64,000 bases of DNA from JASFYU01 sp045046905 (GCA_045046905.1 JASFYU010000064.1:1-64000); one strand, 5' to 3'; positions 26,088 through 34,846 are shown, numbered from the stretch's first letter. Translations and numbers: made by a program. Notes: generated from the sequence alone by a model not told the origin.

Positions 26088-26483
26088 TCATGTATATTTT
26101 CGCAAATCTATATTTGTTATTCCCCCGTGTGATTCGTGTTCGACCACTACCCTATTTTTAATAACCAAAAGTTGAGGCGATTGATGCGCTACCTGAAACC
26201 TATAGCCAACTTCATCAGAAACCTTTCGATAACTATGCAGGTCTAAATAGTATATATCAATCTGATTCTCTTCAAAGTTGAAACCTTTACCGAACATATT
26301 GAAAACCATTCTACTGATACCACAAGTAGTAGAGTGCTTGAATATCATCTGTGTTTTACTAGCAGATTTCTGTGCTATTTCCTCCAGCTGATCCAAAGAG
26401 GTCAAAGAAACCCAAGGAACTGTATTTTTTTCCTTTTCACCAGCTGTATTTTTCTTTCCAAAAAAACTATTGAATATACCCAT
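26088..26483 (-). CDS. ytxJ: Bacilliredoxin-type YtxJ protein
   Basis: A 131-residue thioredoxin-fold protein of the YtxJ (BrxC) family, which in bacillithiol-using bacteria reverses protein S-bacillithiolation as a monothiol enzyme. The active-site region reads IFKHSTTCGISRMV, equal to the TCPIS motif of Bacillus, with a single Cys. RFQVAHQSPQLLVI is the cis-Pro strand. The N-terminus is a short basic extension (MGIFNSFFGKKN). It supports the presence of bacillithiol in this organism. It lies back-to-back with clpB across 167 bases. Confidence 0.85.
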   Translation of the reverse strand: MGIFNSFFGKKNTAGEKEKNTVPWVSLTSLDQLEEIAQKSASKTQMIFKHSTTCGISRMVFNMFGKGFNFEENQIDIYYLDLHSYRKVSDEVGYRFQVAHQSPQLLVIKNRVVVEHESHGGITNIDLRKYT

Positions 26484-26562
26484 TTTGTAACTTTAAAGTA
26501 ACTAAGTCGAACAACATTCAGAACCTTACGAACTGCCGAAATGTCTTGCTGTTACCGGCTTT

Positions 26563-26581
26563 ATCAGACATTTTGTCTGAT
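26563..26581. promoter_or_regulatory. Perfect palindrome upstream of clpB
   Basis: ATCAGACATTTTGTCTGAT has 8-base arms around TTT. It lies 69 bases before the clpB start in the gap shared with the divergent ytxJ. It looks like an operator; the protein that would bind is unknown. Confidence 0.55.
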
Positions 26582-26650
26582 GCCTGCTATTGGTAAGATT
26601 GTTGACTTATACTAATCAAAATTAAACAATAACAACAAAACACCACATAT

Positions 26651-29251
26651 ATGAACTTTAATAATTTCACTATAAAGTCGCAAGAGGCCGTACAGCAAGC
26701 ACAACAGCTCGCTCAAGGCATGGGGCACCAGCAAATAGAAAATGAACATCTTTACAAGGCTATTTCCGAAGTAGATGAAAATGTATTGCCTTTTTTGCTT
26801 AAAAAGCTCAACTTGAATATTGCTATGCTCAACCAGATTATCGATAAAGAACTGGAGAGTTTTCCAAAAGTAACAGGAGGAGAAATCATGGTTTCTCGTG
26901 AGGCGGGGAAAACATTGAATGAGGCAAGTATTATTGCTAAAAAGATGGAAGACGAGTATGCTTCCATTGAGCACCTATTATTGGCCATTTTTAAGTCTAA
27001 AAGCAAGATTTCTCGAATTCTAAAGGATCAAGGAGTAACAGAAAAAGATTTAAAGACAGCAATCGAAGAACTTCGAAAAGGTGGCAAAGTAACTTCTCAA
27101 AGCGTTGAAGACACTTATAATTCTTTGGAGAAATATGCCCGTAACCTAAATAAATTAGCCGATAGCGGCAAATTGGATCCTGTTATTGGGCGAGACGAAG
27201 AAATTCGCCGCATACTTCAGATTTTATCCAGAAGAACAAAAAACAACCCTATGTTGGTAGGTGAACCCGGTACTGGTAAAACGGCCATTGTAGAAGGTCT
27301 TGCGCATCGTATACTACAAGGTGACGTACCCGAAAACTTAAAAGATAAAGTGATTTACTCCTTAGATATGGGGGCTTTGATCGCCGGCGCAAAATACAAA
27401 GGTGAATTTGAGGAACGGTTAAAATCTGTTATTAAAGAAGTAACTTCCTCAGATGGCAGTATTGTACTTTTTATTGACGAGATACATACCTTGGTAGGCG
27501 CAGGAGGCGGACAAGGAGCAATGGATGCGGCGAACATATTAAAACCGGCATTGGCCCGAGGCGAGTTACGAGCCATAGGGGCAACCACCTTAGACGAGTA
27601 TCAAAAATATTTTGAAAAAGACAAGGCCCTGGAACGAAGGTTTCAAAGAGTTGTGGTTAACGAGCCCGATACCGAAAGTGCTATTTCAATTCTTCGTGGA
27701 ATAAAAGAAAAATATGAGGCCCATCACAAGGTACGTATCAAAGATGAAGCTGTAATCGCGGCAGTAGAACTATCGCAGCGCTATATCACCAATAGATTTT
27801 TACCTGATAAAGCCATTGATCTAATGGACGAGGCTGCCGCAAAACTGCGAATGGAGATCAACTCGAAACCCGAGGAATTAGACGCATTGGATCGAAAAAT
27901 AATGCAGTTGGAAATTGAAATCGAGGCGATTAAGCGAGAGAATGACAAGGTCAAGTTGAAATCTCTTAACGCCGACCTTGCCAATATCAAAGAAGAACGA
28001 AACGAGATTTTTGCTCAATGGGAAAGTGAAAAGACCGTGGTCGACAACATTCAACAAACTAAAAATGATATTGAGAATTATAAACAGGAAGCCGAACGCG
28101 CAGAGCGCAATGGTGATTACGGAAAGGTGGCCGAGTTGCGCTATGGAAAGATAAAGGAAGCTCAAAAAAGATTAGACAAGCTACAAGAAGAACTACAGGA
28201 ACAACAAAGTACGGGCACCTTGATTAAGGAAGAGGTCACCAATGAAGATATTGCCGAAGTTGTCGCCAAATGGACCGGTATTCCTGTCACCAAAATGTTA
28301 CAGGGTGAAAAGGAGAAATTACTGAAATTAGAAGATGTGCTACATAGGCGTGTCGTAGGCCAAGAAGAAGCTATTCAGGCCGTTTCTGATGCAATCAGAA
28401 GAAGTAGGGCAGGGCTTCAAGACACCAAACGCCCTATAGGCTCATTTCTTTTCCTGGGCACTACTGGGGTGGGTAAAACCGAACTGGCAAAAACCTTGGC
28501 GGCATATCTTTTTGATGATGAAAATGCCATGACACGAATTGATATGAGCGAGTACCAAGAGCGTCACTCTATAAGTCGATTGGTGGGTGCGCCTCCAGGG
28601 TATGTAGGGTATGAAGAAGGTGGCCAATTGACAGAGGCCGTACGCCGAAGACCATATTCTGTAGTGCTACTTGATGAAATCGAAAAAGCGCATCCCGACA
28701 CTTTTAATCTCTTATTACAAGTATTGGATGAAGGCAGGTTGACTGACAATAAAGGTCGCGTTGCAGATTTTAAGAACACAATCATAATCATGACTAGCAA
28801 TATTGGCAGCCATATCATTCAGGAAAAATTTGAGGGCAATACCGATATATATGGCGCTACAGAAGCCGCCAAGGTCGAAGTTCTTGAATTATTGCGCAGT
28901 ACAATTCGTCCTGAATTCCTGAACCGTATAGATGATATTATCATGTTCACCCCTTTGAATATCGATGATATCACTCAGATAGTAAAACTTCAGTTGGATC
29001 AATTGAAAAAAATGCTAGCCAAACAACATATCACCATCGACGCTACAGAAGAGGCTATCACCTATCTCGCCCGTAAAGGATACGATCCACAATACGGGGC
29101 AAGACCTATAAAACGTGTTATTCAAAAAGAGGTGCTCAATACGCTGTCAAAAGAGGTATTAAGTGGTAAGATAAAATCTGATAGTATTGTTCTTATCGAT
29201 TCTTTTGATGATGCACTGGTGTTTAGAAACCAAGATGAATTAGTTGAGTAA
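26651..29251 (+). CDS. clpB: ATP-dependent chaperone ClpB
   Basis: Hexameric disaggregase that works with DnaK to rescue aggregated proteins. The 866-residue length is normal. The N-terminal double Clp repeat spans about 1-145. The first AAA+ domain has Walker A GEPGTGKTA (about 204) and Walker B VLFIDEIHTL (about 275). A coiled-coil middle domain (about 400-530, rich in Glu/Lys) distinguishes it from ClpA/C. The second AAA+ domain has Walker A GTTGVGKTE (about 607), DMSEYQERHSISRLVGAPPGYVGYEEGG, and sensor motifs near 740 and 810. A perfect palindrome upstream may be the heat-shock operator. A strong terminator follows. Confidence 0.98.
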   Translation: MNFNNFTIKSQEAVQQAQQLAQGMGHQQIENEHLYKAISEVDENVLPFLLKKLNLNIAMLNQIIDKELESFPKVTGGEIMVSREAGKTLNEASIIAKKMEDEYASIEHLLLAIFKSKSKISRILKDQGVTEKDLKTAIEELRKGGKVTSQSVEDTYNSLEKYARNLNKLADSGKLDPVIGRDEEIRRILQILSRRTKNNPMLVGEPGTGKTAIVEGLAHRILQGDVPENLKDKVIYSLDMGALIAGAKYKGEFEERLKSVIKEVTSSDGSIVLFIDEIHTLVGAGGGQGAMDAANILKPALARGELRAIGATTLDEYQKYFEKDKALERRFQRVVVNEPDTESAISILRGIKEKYEAHHKVRIKDEAVIAAVELSQRYITNRFLPDKAIDLMDEAAAKLRMEINSKPEELDALDRKIMQLEIEIEAIKRENDKVKLKSLNADLANIKEERNEIFAQWESEKTVVDNIQQTKNDIENYKQEAERAERNGDYGKVAELRYGKIKEAQKRLDKLQEELQEQQSTGTLIKEEVTNEDIAEVVAKWTGIPVTKMLQGEKEKLLKLEDVLHRRVVGQEEAIQAVSDAIRRSRAGLQDTKRPIGSFLFLGTTGVGKTELAKTLAAYLFDDENAMTRIDMSEYQERHSISRLVGAPPGYVGYEEGGQLTEAVRRRPYSVVLLDEIEKAHPDTFNLLLQVLDEGRLTDNKGRVADFKNTIIIMTSNIGSHIIQEKFEGNTDIYGATEAAKVEVLELLRSTIRPEFLNRIDDIIMFTPLNIDDITQIVKLQLDQLKKMLAKQHITIDATEEAITYLARKGYDPQYGARPIKRVIQKEVLNTLSKEVLSGKIKSDSIVLIDSFDDALVFRNQDELVE

Positions 29252-29270
29252 AACCCATTTATATTCTACA

Positions 29271-29310
29271 AAGCATCCTTCTTAACTCTAAATAGAAGGG
29301 TGCTTTTTTT
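29271..29310 (+). terminator. Rho-independent terminator of clpB
   Basis: AAGCATCCTTCT pairs with AGAAGGGTGCTT (one G-T wobble) around an 11-base loop and is followed by a T-run to 29310. Confidence 0.88.
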
Positions 29311-29318
29311 ATCAACAA

Positions 29319-29338
29319 TATATACCATACAGTATATA
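29319..29338. promoter_or_regulatory. Candidate operator of the TetR-type gene
   Basis: TATATAC (29319-29325) and GTATATA (29332-29338) form an inverted repeat with a 6-base spacer, 31 bases before the TetR-type gene. Spacing and position fit autoregulation. Confidence 0.5.
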
Positions 29339-29369
29339 AATTTTTTATATTCGTATAAAATTGATTACA

Positions 29370-29966
29370 ATGACCACCAAAGCCGAAAAAACCACCTCTT
29401 ACATTATTGAAACCGTTGCCCCCATTTTCAACAAATTGGGTTATGTAGGCACTAGTATGAGCGACCTAACCGAAGCCACAGGATTAACCAAGGGTGCTCT
29501 TTATGGTAATTTCGAAAATAAGGAAGCCTTGGCCTTAGCCGCTTTTGAACACAATAGTAAGCGTTTACTATCTGCCATTGATGAGAAATTGAATTCGAAC
29601 GGAACATCCTTAGCAAAGCTTTTTATTTTAACTGATTTCTATAGAAGGTATGATGTTTTCACTCAAGAAATGGGTGGCTGCCCCATTATAAATGTAGGTA
29701 TCGATTCGAAATATAACAATGTACTACTAGCGGCAGCTACCAGTGAAATAATCAAGAGCGTTGAAGGTAAAATCGCTTTGGTACTAGAAAACGGGGTCAA
29801 TAATAGTGAACTCAACCTTCCTGTCACCCCGCTACAATTCGCAAAGCAGTTTTTTACAATGATCCAAGGAGCAGTAGCAATGTTCACTATAACAGGAGAC
29901 CGAAAATATTTGATAAATACTGTGGCCTATTTGGAAGTTCTGATTAATAGGGAAATCAAAAAATAG
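29370..29966 (+). CDS. TetR/AcrR-family transcriptional regulator
   Basis: A 198-residue repressor-like protein. The N-terminal TetR helix-turn-helix covers about 8-55 (APIFNKLGYVGTSMSDLTEA, then GLTKGALYGNFENKEALA). The C-terminal ligand-binding domain (about 75-195) contains GGCPIINVGIDSKYNN, the CPI/L motif typical of the TetR_C group found with YcdC/AcrR-like regulators. The ATG at 29370 is preferred to the TTG nine bases earlier. There is no obvious target gene next to it: clpB ends upstream and the PorP/SprF gene converges. A palindrome at 29319 suggests autoregulation. Confidence 0.9.
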   Translation: MTTKAEKTTSYIIETVAPIFNKLGYVGTSMSDLTEATGLTKGALYGNFENKEALALAAFEHNSKRLLSAIDEKLNSNGTSLAKLFILTDFYRRYDVFTQEMGGCPIINVGIDSKYNNVLLAAATSEIIKSVEGKIALVLENGVNNSELNLPVTPLQFAKQFFTMIQGAVAMFTITGDRKYLINTVAYLEVLINREIKK

Positions 29967-29989
29967 AAATTCTCTTTTTAATCTAATAA

Positions 29990-30044
29990 TTCTTGAAGGC
30001 TCTACCGTGAGGCATGCCTACGGCAGTCTATTCAATTTCAAGAA
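29990..30044. repeat. Composite hairpin, variant of the GC-rich repeat
   Basis: TTCTTGAA (29990-29997) and TTCAAGAA (30037-30044) enclose CCGTGAGGCATGCCTACGG, itself self-complementary. It lies directly after the TetR-type gene. Confidence 0.5.
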
Positions 30045-30057
30045 ATTCTTTGATGAC

Positions 30058-30096
30058 AAAAAACCCCCTGAACTACTTAAAGTTCAGAGGTTTTTT
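30058..30096. terminator. Bidirectional Rho-independent terminator
   Basis: An A-run, then CCCCCTGAACT paired with AGTTCAGAGG around a 6-base loop, then a T-run. It serves both the TetR-type gene and the convergent PorP/SprF gene. Confidence 0.88.
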
Positions 30097-30117
30097 GTAA
30101 TTAAGGGTCCGCCCTAT

Positions 30118-31845
30118 TTAATCTGCGACTACCCTATATATCCACGTTTTTTCAGGATATTTACCTCCTAATTTATTGTCTCTTGCCTTTCTTGCCTCTG
30201 CCATAGTAGCATAGCGACCCAGATACGCATAGTTATATTTATTCCTACTTCTATAGAATGATTTTGGTTCGAGCCCCTTATTGGTCAAATCCTTCATAAA
30301 GGCATCAAAATATTTCTTGGTACCAAATACATTGGCAATCAAATAATAGCCCGGTTCTAGACCATCTTCAGCAATAACTTCCTCATACTTCTCCCCTGCT
30401 TGGGGTTGATCAGCTTTCTCTTGTTCCTTTGTTCGTTTCTCCTTGTCTTGCTTCTTGGCAGCCTCTATTTTGGTGCGTTCAATCTTGTTGATTGAATCTC
30501 GCTTGTGTTCTTGTTCCTGTTTGGCCGATACGGCTATTGCCTCGCTCTCTTTTGCCTTGGTTGCAGCTTGTTTTTTCTCATCTTTCAACTTCTCGGCCGC
30601 TGCTAATGCCTCGGCTTTTTTAGCTTGCTCCCTGTCTACTTTTGCCTGCTTTTCCTCGATTTTTTTGCGCTCCGCCAATACTTCTTTTTCTCTCTTGACA
30701 GCAGCAATAGCGTCTTTTCGCTTTTCTCTCGCTAAGACTTTTTCTTGAGCTGCATCTTCTCTAGCCTTTTTCTTTTCAAGCTTTTCAGCTTCTTTTTTCT
30801 GTTTTTCTTCGTCAATAGTTGAATCTACATTTTCCGCTGGTTTCACCGGCTTCTCTGTTTTCTCCTCCGCTATGGTTTTTAAAATCTCGGCCTCTACAAC
30901 ATAACGTACCTCTTTTCTACGATCCTCAGGTTTTCCAAGAAAATAAGATGCAACTAGCTCAAAAGAGGGGTTTTTTGAATTAATAGAGGCGTTCGTACCA
31001 AATTCTATTAGTGCACCTAATGACACCTTATTAAAAAACGTACCTCCTCCTCCTACCGAAATACCATAGAAGTTATTATACCCTAATTGTCCCCAATATT
31101 TGGTCGTACTAAAAAGCGTACTCAAACCAATTTGATTGTCTAAGAGTGGAATAGTTCTCAAATAGAATGAAGGCCTTAAAAAAGCCGTAGGATCTGATCC
31201 TATGCTAATCGGAAGATCATAGGAAACCATTGCCAAAAATATTTTATCAGATGCCAGGGTGTTGCTCTCTTTGGAGGCAAAGTTATAATCGAACAAGTTT
31301 TCCGAAGCCAAACCAAAAGAGAAATTTTCAACTGATAAATTAATGCCAGGGGCAAATTGTAAAATAAAATCATTTGTCGCCTGTTGTTGGGGTAAAATTA
31401 TTTGGGGGTCTGTCTGAAAACGTGTATCGGCCAGATTTTGTTGAAACCCAAAGAGGTTAGCGCCAAAAGACAGTTTAACCAACGAACTAAGTTCTAAAGT
31501 ATGTGCATAGTTTAAAACGCCTCCTGTATTAAAGAAAATACCGGTATTGTGTTGAAAAAACCCAACACTAGCCGCCGATTTATCATTTAATTTTCGAGTA
31601 TAATTTAAGAATATAGTGGTAGGATCGGCATCGATACTCTGCCATTGCCAACGTGCCCATACGGCAATAGATTGTGGATTGTTACGGTCAAGAGAAAATA
31701 CAGGATTGAACAAACTGGCATTATAAGTTGTCAGATTATGTTGTCTTATATCAACAGGAAGTCGCACTTCTTGAGCAAACAAAATAGATGACCCTAATAA
31801 AATCAGAAGTAATGGTAGCGTTTTGGGCATATGCAAAAAAAACAA
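30118..31845 (-). CDS. PorP/SprF-family membrane protein with coiled coil and SPOR-like tail
   Basis: Signal peptide (about 8-25, LPLLLILLGSSILFAQ). Residues about 30-310 form the PorP/SprF beta-barrel family domain (NPVFSLDRNNPQSIAVWARW, then FSFGLASENLFDYNFASK and LGALIEFGTNASIN); members are linked to type IX secretion and gliding. Residues about 320-490 are an extremely charged Lys/Glu/Ala coiled coil. The last 75 residues (GYYLIANVFGTKKYFDAFMK, then YLGRYATMAEARKARD) resemble a SPOR or SPOR-like peptidoglycan-binding repeat. The architecture suggests an outer-membrane barrel tied to the cell wall. ATG 31845 or 31830 can serve as start. Monocistronic. Confidence 0.85.
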   Translation of the reverse strand: MFFLHMPKTLPLLLILLGSSILFAQEVRLPVDIRQHNLTTYNASLFNPVFSLDRNNPQSIAVWARWQWQSIDADPTTIFLNYTRKLNDKSAASVGFFQHNTGIFFNTGGVLNYAHTLELSSLVKLSFGANLFGFQQNLADTRFQTDPQIILPQQQATNDFILQFAPGINLSVENFSFGLASENLFDYNFASKESNTLASDKIFLAMVSYDLPISIGSDPTAFLRPSFYLRTIPLLDNQIGLSTLFSTTKYWGQLGYNNFYGISVGGGGTFFNKVSLGALIEFGTNASINSKNPSFELVASYFLGKPEDRRKEVRYVVEAEILKTIAEEKTEKPVKPAENVDSTIDEEKQKKEAEKLEKKKAREDAAQEKVLAREKRKDAIAAVKREKEVLAERKKIEEKQAKVDREQAKKAEALAAAEKLKDEKKQAATKAKESEAIAVSAKQEQEHKRDSINKIERTKIEAAKKQDKEKRTKEQEKADQPQAGEKYEEVIAEDGLEPGYYLIANVFGTKKYFDAFMKDLTNKGLEPKSFYRSRNKYNYAYLGRYATMAEARKARDNKLGGKYPEKTWIYRVVAD

Positions 31846-32213
31846 AAAACCATGACTTTTACATACTATTTTTATGTTTTTTTAGTTAAAATAAAAGAAA
31901 AATGTTCATTGAGTTCGGCAGAAAATATAAAATACTAGAGAATTTGAAACTTATTTGCATGAAAGCGGACTACTATAAGGCTTTACAAGAAACTATTTTT
32001 TATATTTCAATAGAAATTCGTCTAGCTTATTAAGCCCATAAATGAAAAATAAACTACCCTTGACCCAAGGGTATGAGGTATTAATGAAGAATTCAATGCA
32101 GAGCCTTATTGCGGTAGGCAGGCCGGGTAAACTCAATTTATGGCTTTCACCAAGTGATTAAAAAAAAATTGACCCCAAGAGTTATATTTTCCAAACATTT
32201 GAAATACCAACTA
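31846..32213. other. Intergenic stretch of 368 bases with a repeat
   Basis: Very AT-rich first half, no gene supported. A shortened copy of the GC-rich repeat lies at 32051-32140. Promoters for the divergent genes on both sides must lie here but no consensus match stands out. Confidence 0.5.
32051..32140 (+). repeat. GC-rich dispersed repeat, shortened unit
   Basis: ACCCTTGACCCAAGGGT (32056-32072) is a perfect 6-base hairpin, followed by ATGAGGTAT and later GCGGTAGGCAGGCCGGGTAAACTCAA. The order agrees with the units at 24601 and 58701. Confidence 0.65.
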
Positions 32214-32768
32214 ATGAAATCAATAAAAATAGTACTCATCTTCTTTCTGATTTTCAACTCCTTTGGATGTAAGGATGATAAAAACACTTCAGAAGAAACA
32301 TATACCGAACCAACAATTTCAACTTTTTATTTTATACGCCATGCGGAAAAGGACAGGAATGATTATGAAAATGTGGATCCTGAACTTAACCAAAAAGGGT
32401 TAGGAAGAGCTATGCACTGGGCCGAAATATTGAATGACGTTACTCTTGATGCCATTTATACCACCGACTATGAACGTACCACAATGACGGCAGCACCTGT
32501 TTCGGTCAAACAAGATATAACCTTACAATATTACGACCCTGAAATACTAGATATTGAGCAATTCAAAGTTGATAACCTAAATAAGAACGTACTAGTCGTG
32601 GGTCATAGTAATACAACGCCCGAATTGGTTAATATGATTATTGGGGAAGACAAATATGATGATATGGACGACCATGACAACGGCAGCCTGTTCATTGTAC
32701 AAATAACTGATGGAAAGGCCAGTGATATGAGGTTATTCTTTAATTGTAACTGTTCTTCTGAACGCTAA
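32214..32768 (+). CDS. Histidine phosphatase (phosphoglycerate-mutase-like) lipoprotein
   Basis: A 184-residue exported protein. The ATG at 32214 gives a clean lipoprotein signal (MKSIKIVLIFFLIFNSFGC). An in-frame GTG 60 bases earlier would bury it and is not chosen. The histidine phosphatase core follows: the RHG-type motif FIRHAEKDR with the phosphorylated His, LNQKGLGRAMHWAE, YTTDYERTTMTA, and the second catalytic His in VVGHSNTTPEL. The size and simple core resemble SixA-like phosphatases. Substrate unknown. The last 29 bases overlap the convergent DUF6503 gene. Confidence 0.87.
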   Translation: MKSIKIVLIFFLIFNSFGCKDDKNTSEETYTEPTISTFYFIRHAEKDRNDYENVDPELNQKGLGRAMHWAEILNDVTLDAIYTTDYERTTMTAAPVSVKQDITLQYYDPEILDIEQFKVDNLNKNVLVVGHSNTTPELVNMIIGEDKYDDMDDHDNGSLFIVQITDGKASDMRLFFNCNCSSER

Positions 32769-33492
32769 TATTACGTAACTCTATTTCAGACAACAATCTT
32801 AGTTGTTTAGCTTCAAACAAACTATCTATTTTATAAATGGATAAGCCTGCATTTTTTGGTTGGTAATTACTGTAGTCCACAAACCGAATTCCGTTCACAT
32901 ATCTTTCGTTATATGCCTTACGAAAACGCATTCCGCCACCATCCTCATGAAACTCATAGGCAAGATATTCAGGTTTAAATGTTGTGGTATCGAACCAGTA
33001 GATATAGGTGTCTTCAAAATCTTCGCCCCCATCTTTTTCTTCAAAAGTTATTTTTATCTTGAAATATTCCTTCCCTTTGATTTTGACCTTTCCAATGTGT
33101 TCTTTGCTCACCGCAGGGTCATTCAAGCCATAAGGCAGATAGGCAAAATAATGTACTGAATTCACTGAGTTGGTATATTTCTGAGCCATCGAATCAGCCA
33201 AATAGATAGGCTTATTATTCAGAAAACGCTGAAAACCATTTGCTCGCAGCACATCTTTGACCATAGCGCTATCAATTTTAAAAATACGCTTCATAACCCT
33301 TTGTCCATCGTTATTTTCTAGAACATATGTCTTATCTCTAAAATCAAAAGAAATAGTACTTGACCTATAGATAGTTCCGCCACAGACCTCTATACTTTTA
33401 TCGATTATGTTTTGAGCAGTGAGAACCGGTCCTGCTTTTTCCTTACAAGAAAAAACAACCAATGCCAATAGTAATATCTTTACCTTATTCAT
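32740..33492 (-). CDS. DUF6503-type lipoprotein
   Basis: A 250-residue lipoprotein (signal VKILLLALVVFSC). The body is beta-rich with the conserved blocks SIEVCGGTIYRSSTISFDFR, VNSVHYFAYLPYGLNDPAV, DTYIYWFDTTTFKPEYLAYE and YNERYVNGIRFVDY, which I recall from the DUF6503 family of Flavobacteriia. The fold resembles outer-membrane lipoprotein-sorting-type beta sheets. No function known. The C-terminus overlaps the convergent phosphatase gene by 29 bases, which is more than the usual tail overlap. Confidence 0.8.
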   Translation of the reverse strand: MNKVKILLLALVVFSCKEKAGPVLTAQNIIDKSIEVCGGTIYRSSTISFDFRDKTYVLENNDGQRVMKRIFKIDSAMVKDVLRANGFQRFLNNKPIYLADSMAQKYTNSVNSVHYFAYLPYGLNDPAVSKEHIGKVKIKGKEYFKIKITFEEKDGGEDFEDTYIYWFDTTTFKPEYLAYEFHEDGGGMRFRKAYNERYVNGIRFVDYSNYQPKNAGLSIYKIDSLFEAKQLRLLSEIELRNISVQKNSYN

Positions 33493-33603
33493 ATGTATAC
33501 TTTATAAAATAGCTCGAAACTGGCTATCTTCTTGGTGAAGATTCTCAATAATAAATGTATTGAAAATTAAATGTAACACTATTGTGCCTATTTTTGTGAT
33601 CTT

Positions 33604-34065
33604 ATGCAACAGAACATTAATATAAAAAATAAAAAGGCTCGTTTTCACTATGAGATTTTAGATAAATTCACGGCTGGTATAGTCTTATCAGGAACCGAAA
33701 TAAAATCAATACGAGAGAGCAAGGCCTCAATTTCGGAAAGTTTCTGTGAGTTTAATGACCGGGGTGAACTCTTTATCATAAATATGCAAATCGATGAGTA
33801 TTCGCATGCTTCATATTTCAACCACAAACCAAAGGCAGAGCGTAAGCTTTTGCTAAATAAGCGTGAACTCAAAAAAATGCAAAAGGAAGTTAATACCTCG
33901 GGCAACACCATTGTACCGCTGAAATTATTCCTTAATGACCGTGGTCTCGCCAAACTAATTATAGCCCTTGCCAAAGGAAAAAAACTATATGATAAGCGAG
34001 AGACCATGAAAGACCGTGATAATAAAAGAGATCTAGATCGGATTAAGAGAAGTTTTAATAACTAA
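33604..34065 (+). CDS. smpB: SsrA-binding protein SmpB
   Basis: Partner of tmRNA in the rescue of stalled ribosomes. 153 residues, normal length. The OB-fold core has NKKARFHYEILDKFTAGIVL, SGTEIKSIRESKASISESFC and RKLLLNKRELKKM. The basic C-terminal tail (GKKLYDKRETMKDRDNKRDL) enters the ribosome decoding channel. A -7-like TATTTTTG at 33589-33596 sits only seven bases before the start, so the leader would be very short if used. The tmRNA gene is not in this window. Confidence 0.97.
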   Translation: MQQNINIKNKKARFHYEILDKFTAGIVLSGTEIKSIRESKASISESFCEFNDRGELFIINMQIDEYSHASYFNHKPKAERKLLLNKRELKKMQKEVNTSGNTIVPLKLFLNDRGLAKLIIALAKGKKLYDKRETMKDRDNKRDLDRIKRSFNN

Positions 34066-34084
34066 GTTTCTAGAACCCGCTGAG

Positions 34085-34726
34085 CTAATTTTTGTTCTCA
34101 AGCAGGGGAACGAAACGAAAAGAACCAAATTCCTTTTTCTCGAATTCCTTTTCCGATATTCTGATAAAAAGCGTCATTATCTGCTCTTGATTACCAACCG
34201 GAATTACTAACCTTCCTCCCACTTTTAATTGCGACATCAAAGCTTTAGGTACTTCAGGAGCACCTGCAGTAACAATAATGGCATCAAAGGGCGCTTCTTG
34301 TGGCAGTCCCTTATATCCATCGCCAAAAATTACTTTCCTGGGCATATAACCCATTTTTTTTAAAAAAATATTGGTCTTTTTAAATAGTGCCAGTTGACGC
34401 TCGATCGTATACACCTTGGTAGAGAGTTGAAGCAGAACAGCAGTCTGATAACCACTACCTGTTCCTATTTCCAAGACTTTATGTGTGGGCTTTAGCTCAA
34501 GTAGTTCAGTCTGAAACGCCACGGTATAGGGTTGTGAAATAGTCTGATCTGCAGCGATAGGAAATGCTTTGTCCTGATAGGCATGGCCTTCGAAACTACT
34601 ATCCATAAAAAAGTGCCGTGGTATTTTACGAATAGCGCCAAGCACCTTTATATCGGTTATGCCCTTTGAAATAAGAACATCGGCCAATTTATTTCGCATG
34701 CCACTATGTTTGAGGGTATCTTTCAA
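34085..34726 (-). CDS. pcm: Protein-L-isoaspartate O-methyltransferase
   Basis: Repairs isoaspartyl damage in proteins using S-adenosylmethionine. Landmarks: IPRHFFMDSSFEGHAYQDKA, TISQPYTVAFQTELL, the AdoMet motif VLEIGTGSGYQTAVL, and DAIIVTAGAPEVPKAL. A start at the TTG at 34726 gives 213 residues and LKDTLKHSGMRNKL, which matches family N-termini. The ATG at 34699 would be slightly short, and the ATG at 34819 would add an odd hydrophobic leader overlapping the divergent gene. Transcribed away from the oxidoreductase gene at 34846. Confidence 0.9.
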   Translation of the reverse strand: MKDTLKHSGMRNKLADVLISKGITDIKVLGAIRKIPRHFFMDSSFEGHAYQDKAFPIAADQTISQPYTVAFQTELLELKPTHKVLEIGTGSGYQTAVLLQLSTKVYTIERQLALFKKTNIFLKKMGYMPRKVIFGDGYKGLPQEAPFDAIIVTAGAPEVPKALMSQLKVGGRLVIPVGNQEQIMTLFIRISEKEFEKKEFGSFRFVPLLENKN

Positions 34727-34823
34727 TAGTTTGGTTTTGAATTCCAAAGTTAGAACGTAAAAAATCAAATAACAAACGGCAAATAACATTCTACATTTAA
34801 ACTCGAAACTCCCAAACAATGTT

Positions 34824-34846
34824 TATTTTTGAAAAAAACAAACATA
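34824..34846. promoter_or_regulatory. Overlapping divergent -7-like elements
   Basis: TATTTTTG (34824-34831, plus) and TATGTTTG (complement of 34839-34846, minus) both match TAnnTTTG between pcm and the divergent oxidoreductase gene. No good TTG stands at the proper distance for either. The plus-strand element supports the start at 34846 over 34819. Confidence 0.25.

Noticed and set aside
30443..30748. Low-complexity Ser/Phe/Ala frame opposite the coiled coil of the PorP/SprF gene
   Set aside because: Mirror of the Lys/Glu/Ala-rich repeat; not a gene.
31959..32033. Short open frame starting MKADYYKALQET in the gap before the phosphatase
   Set aside because: Only 24 codons, no ribosome-binding or A-rich leader and no promoter; AT-rich gaps yield such frames by chance.
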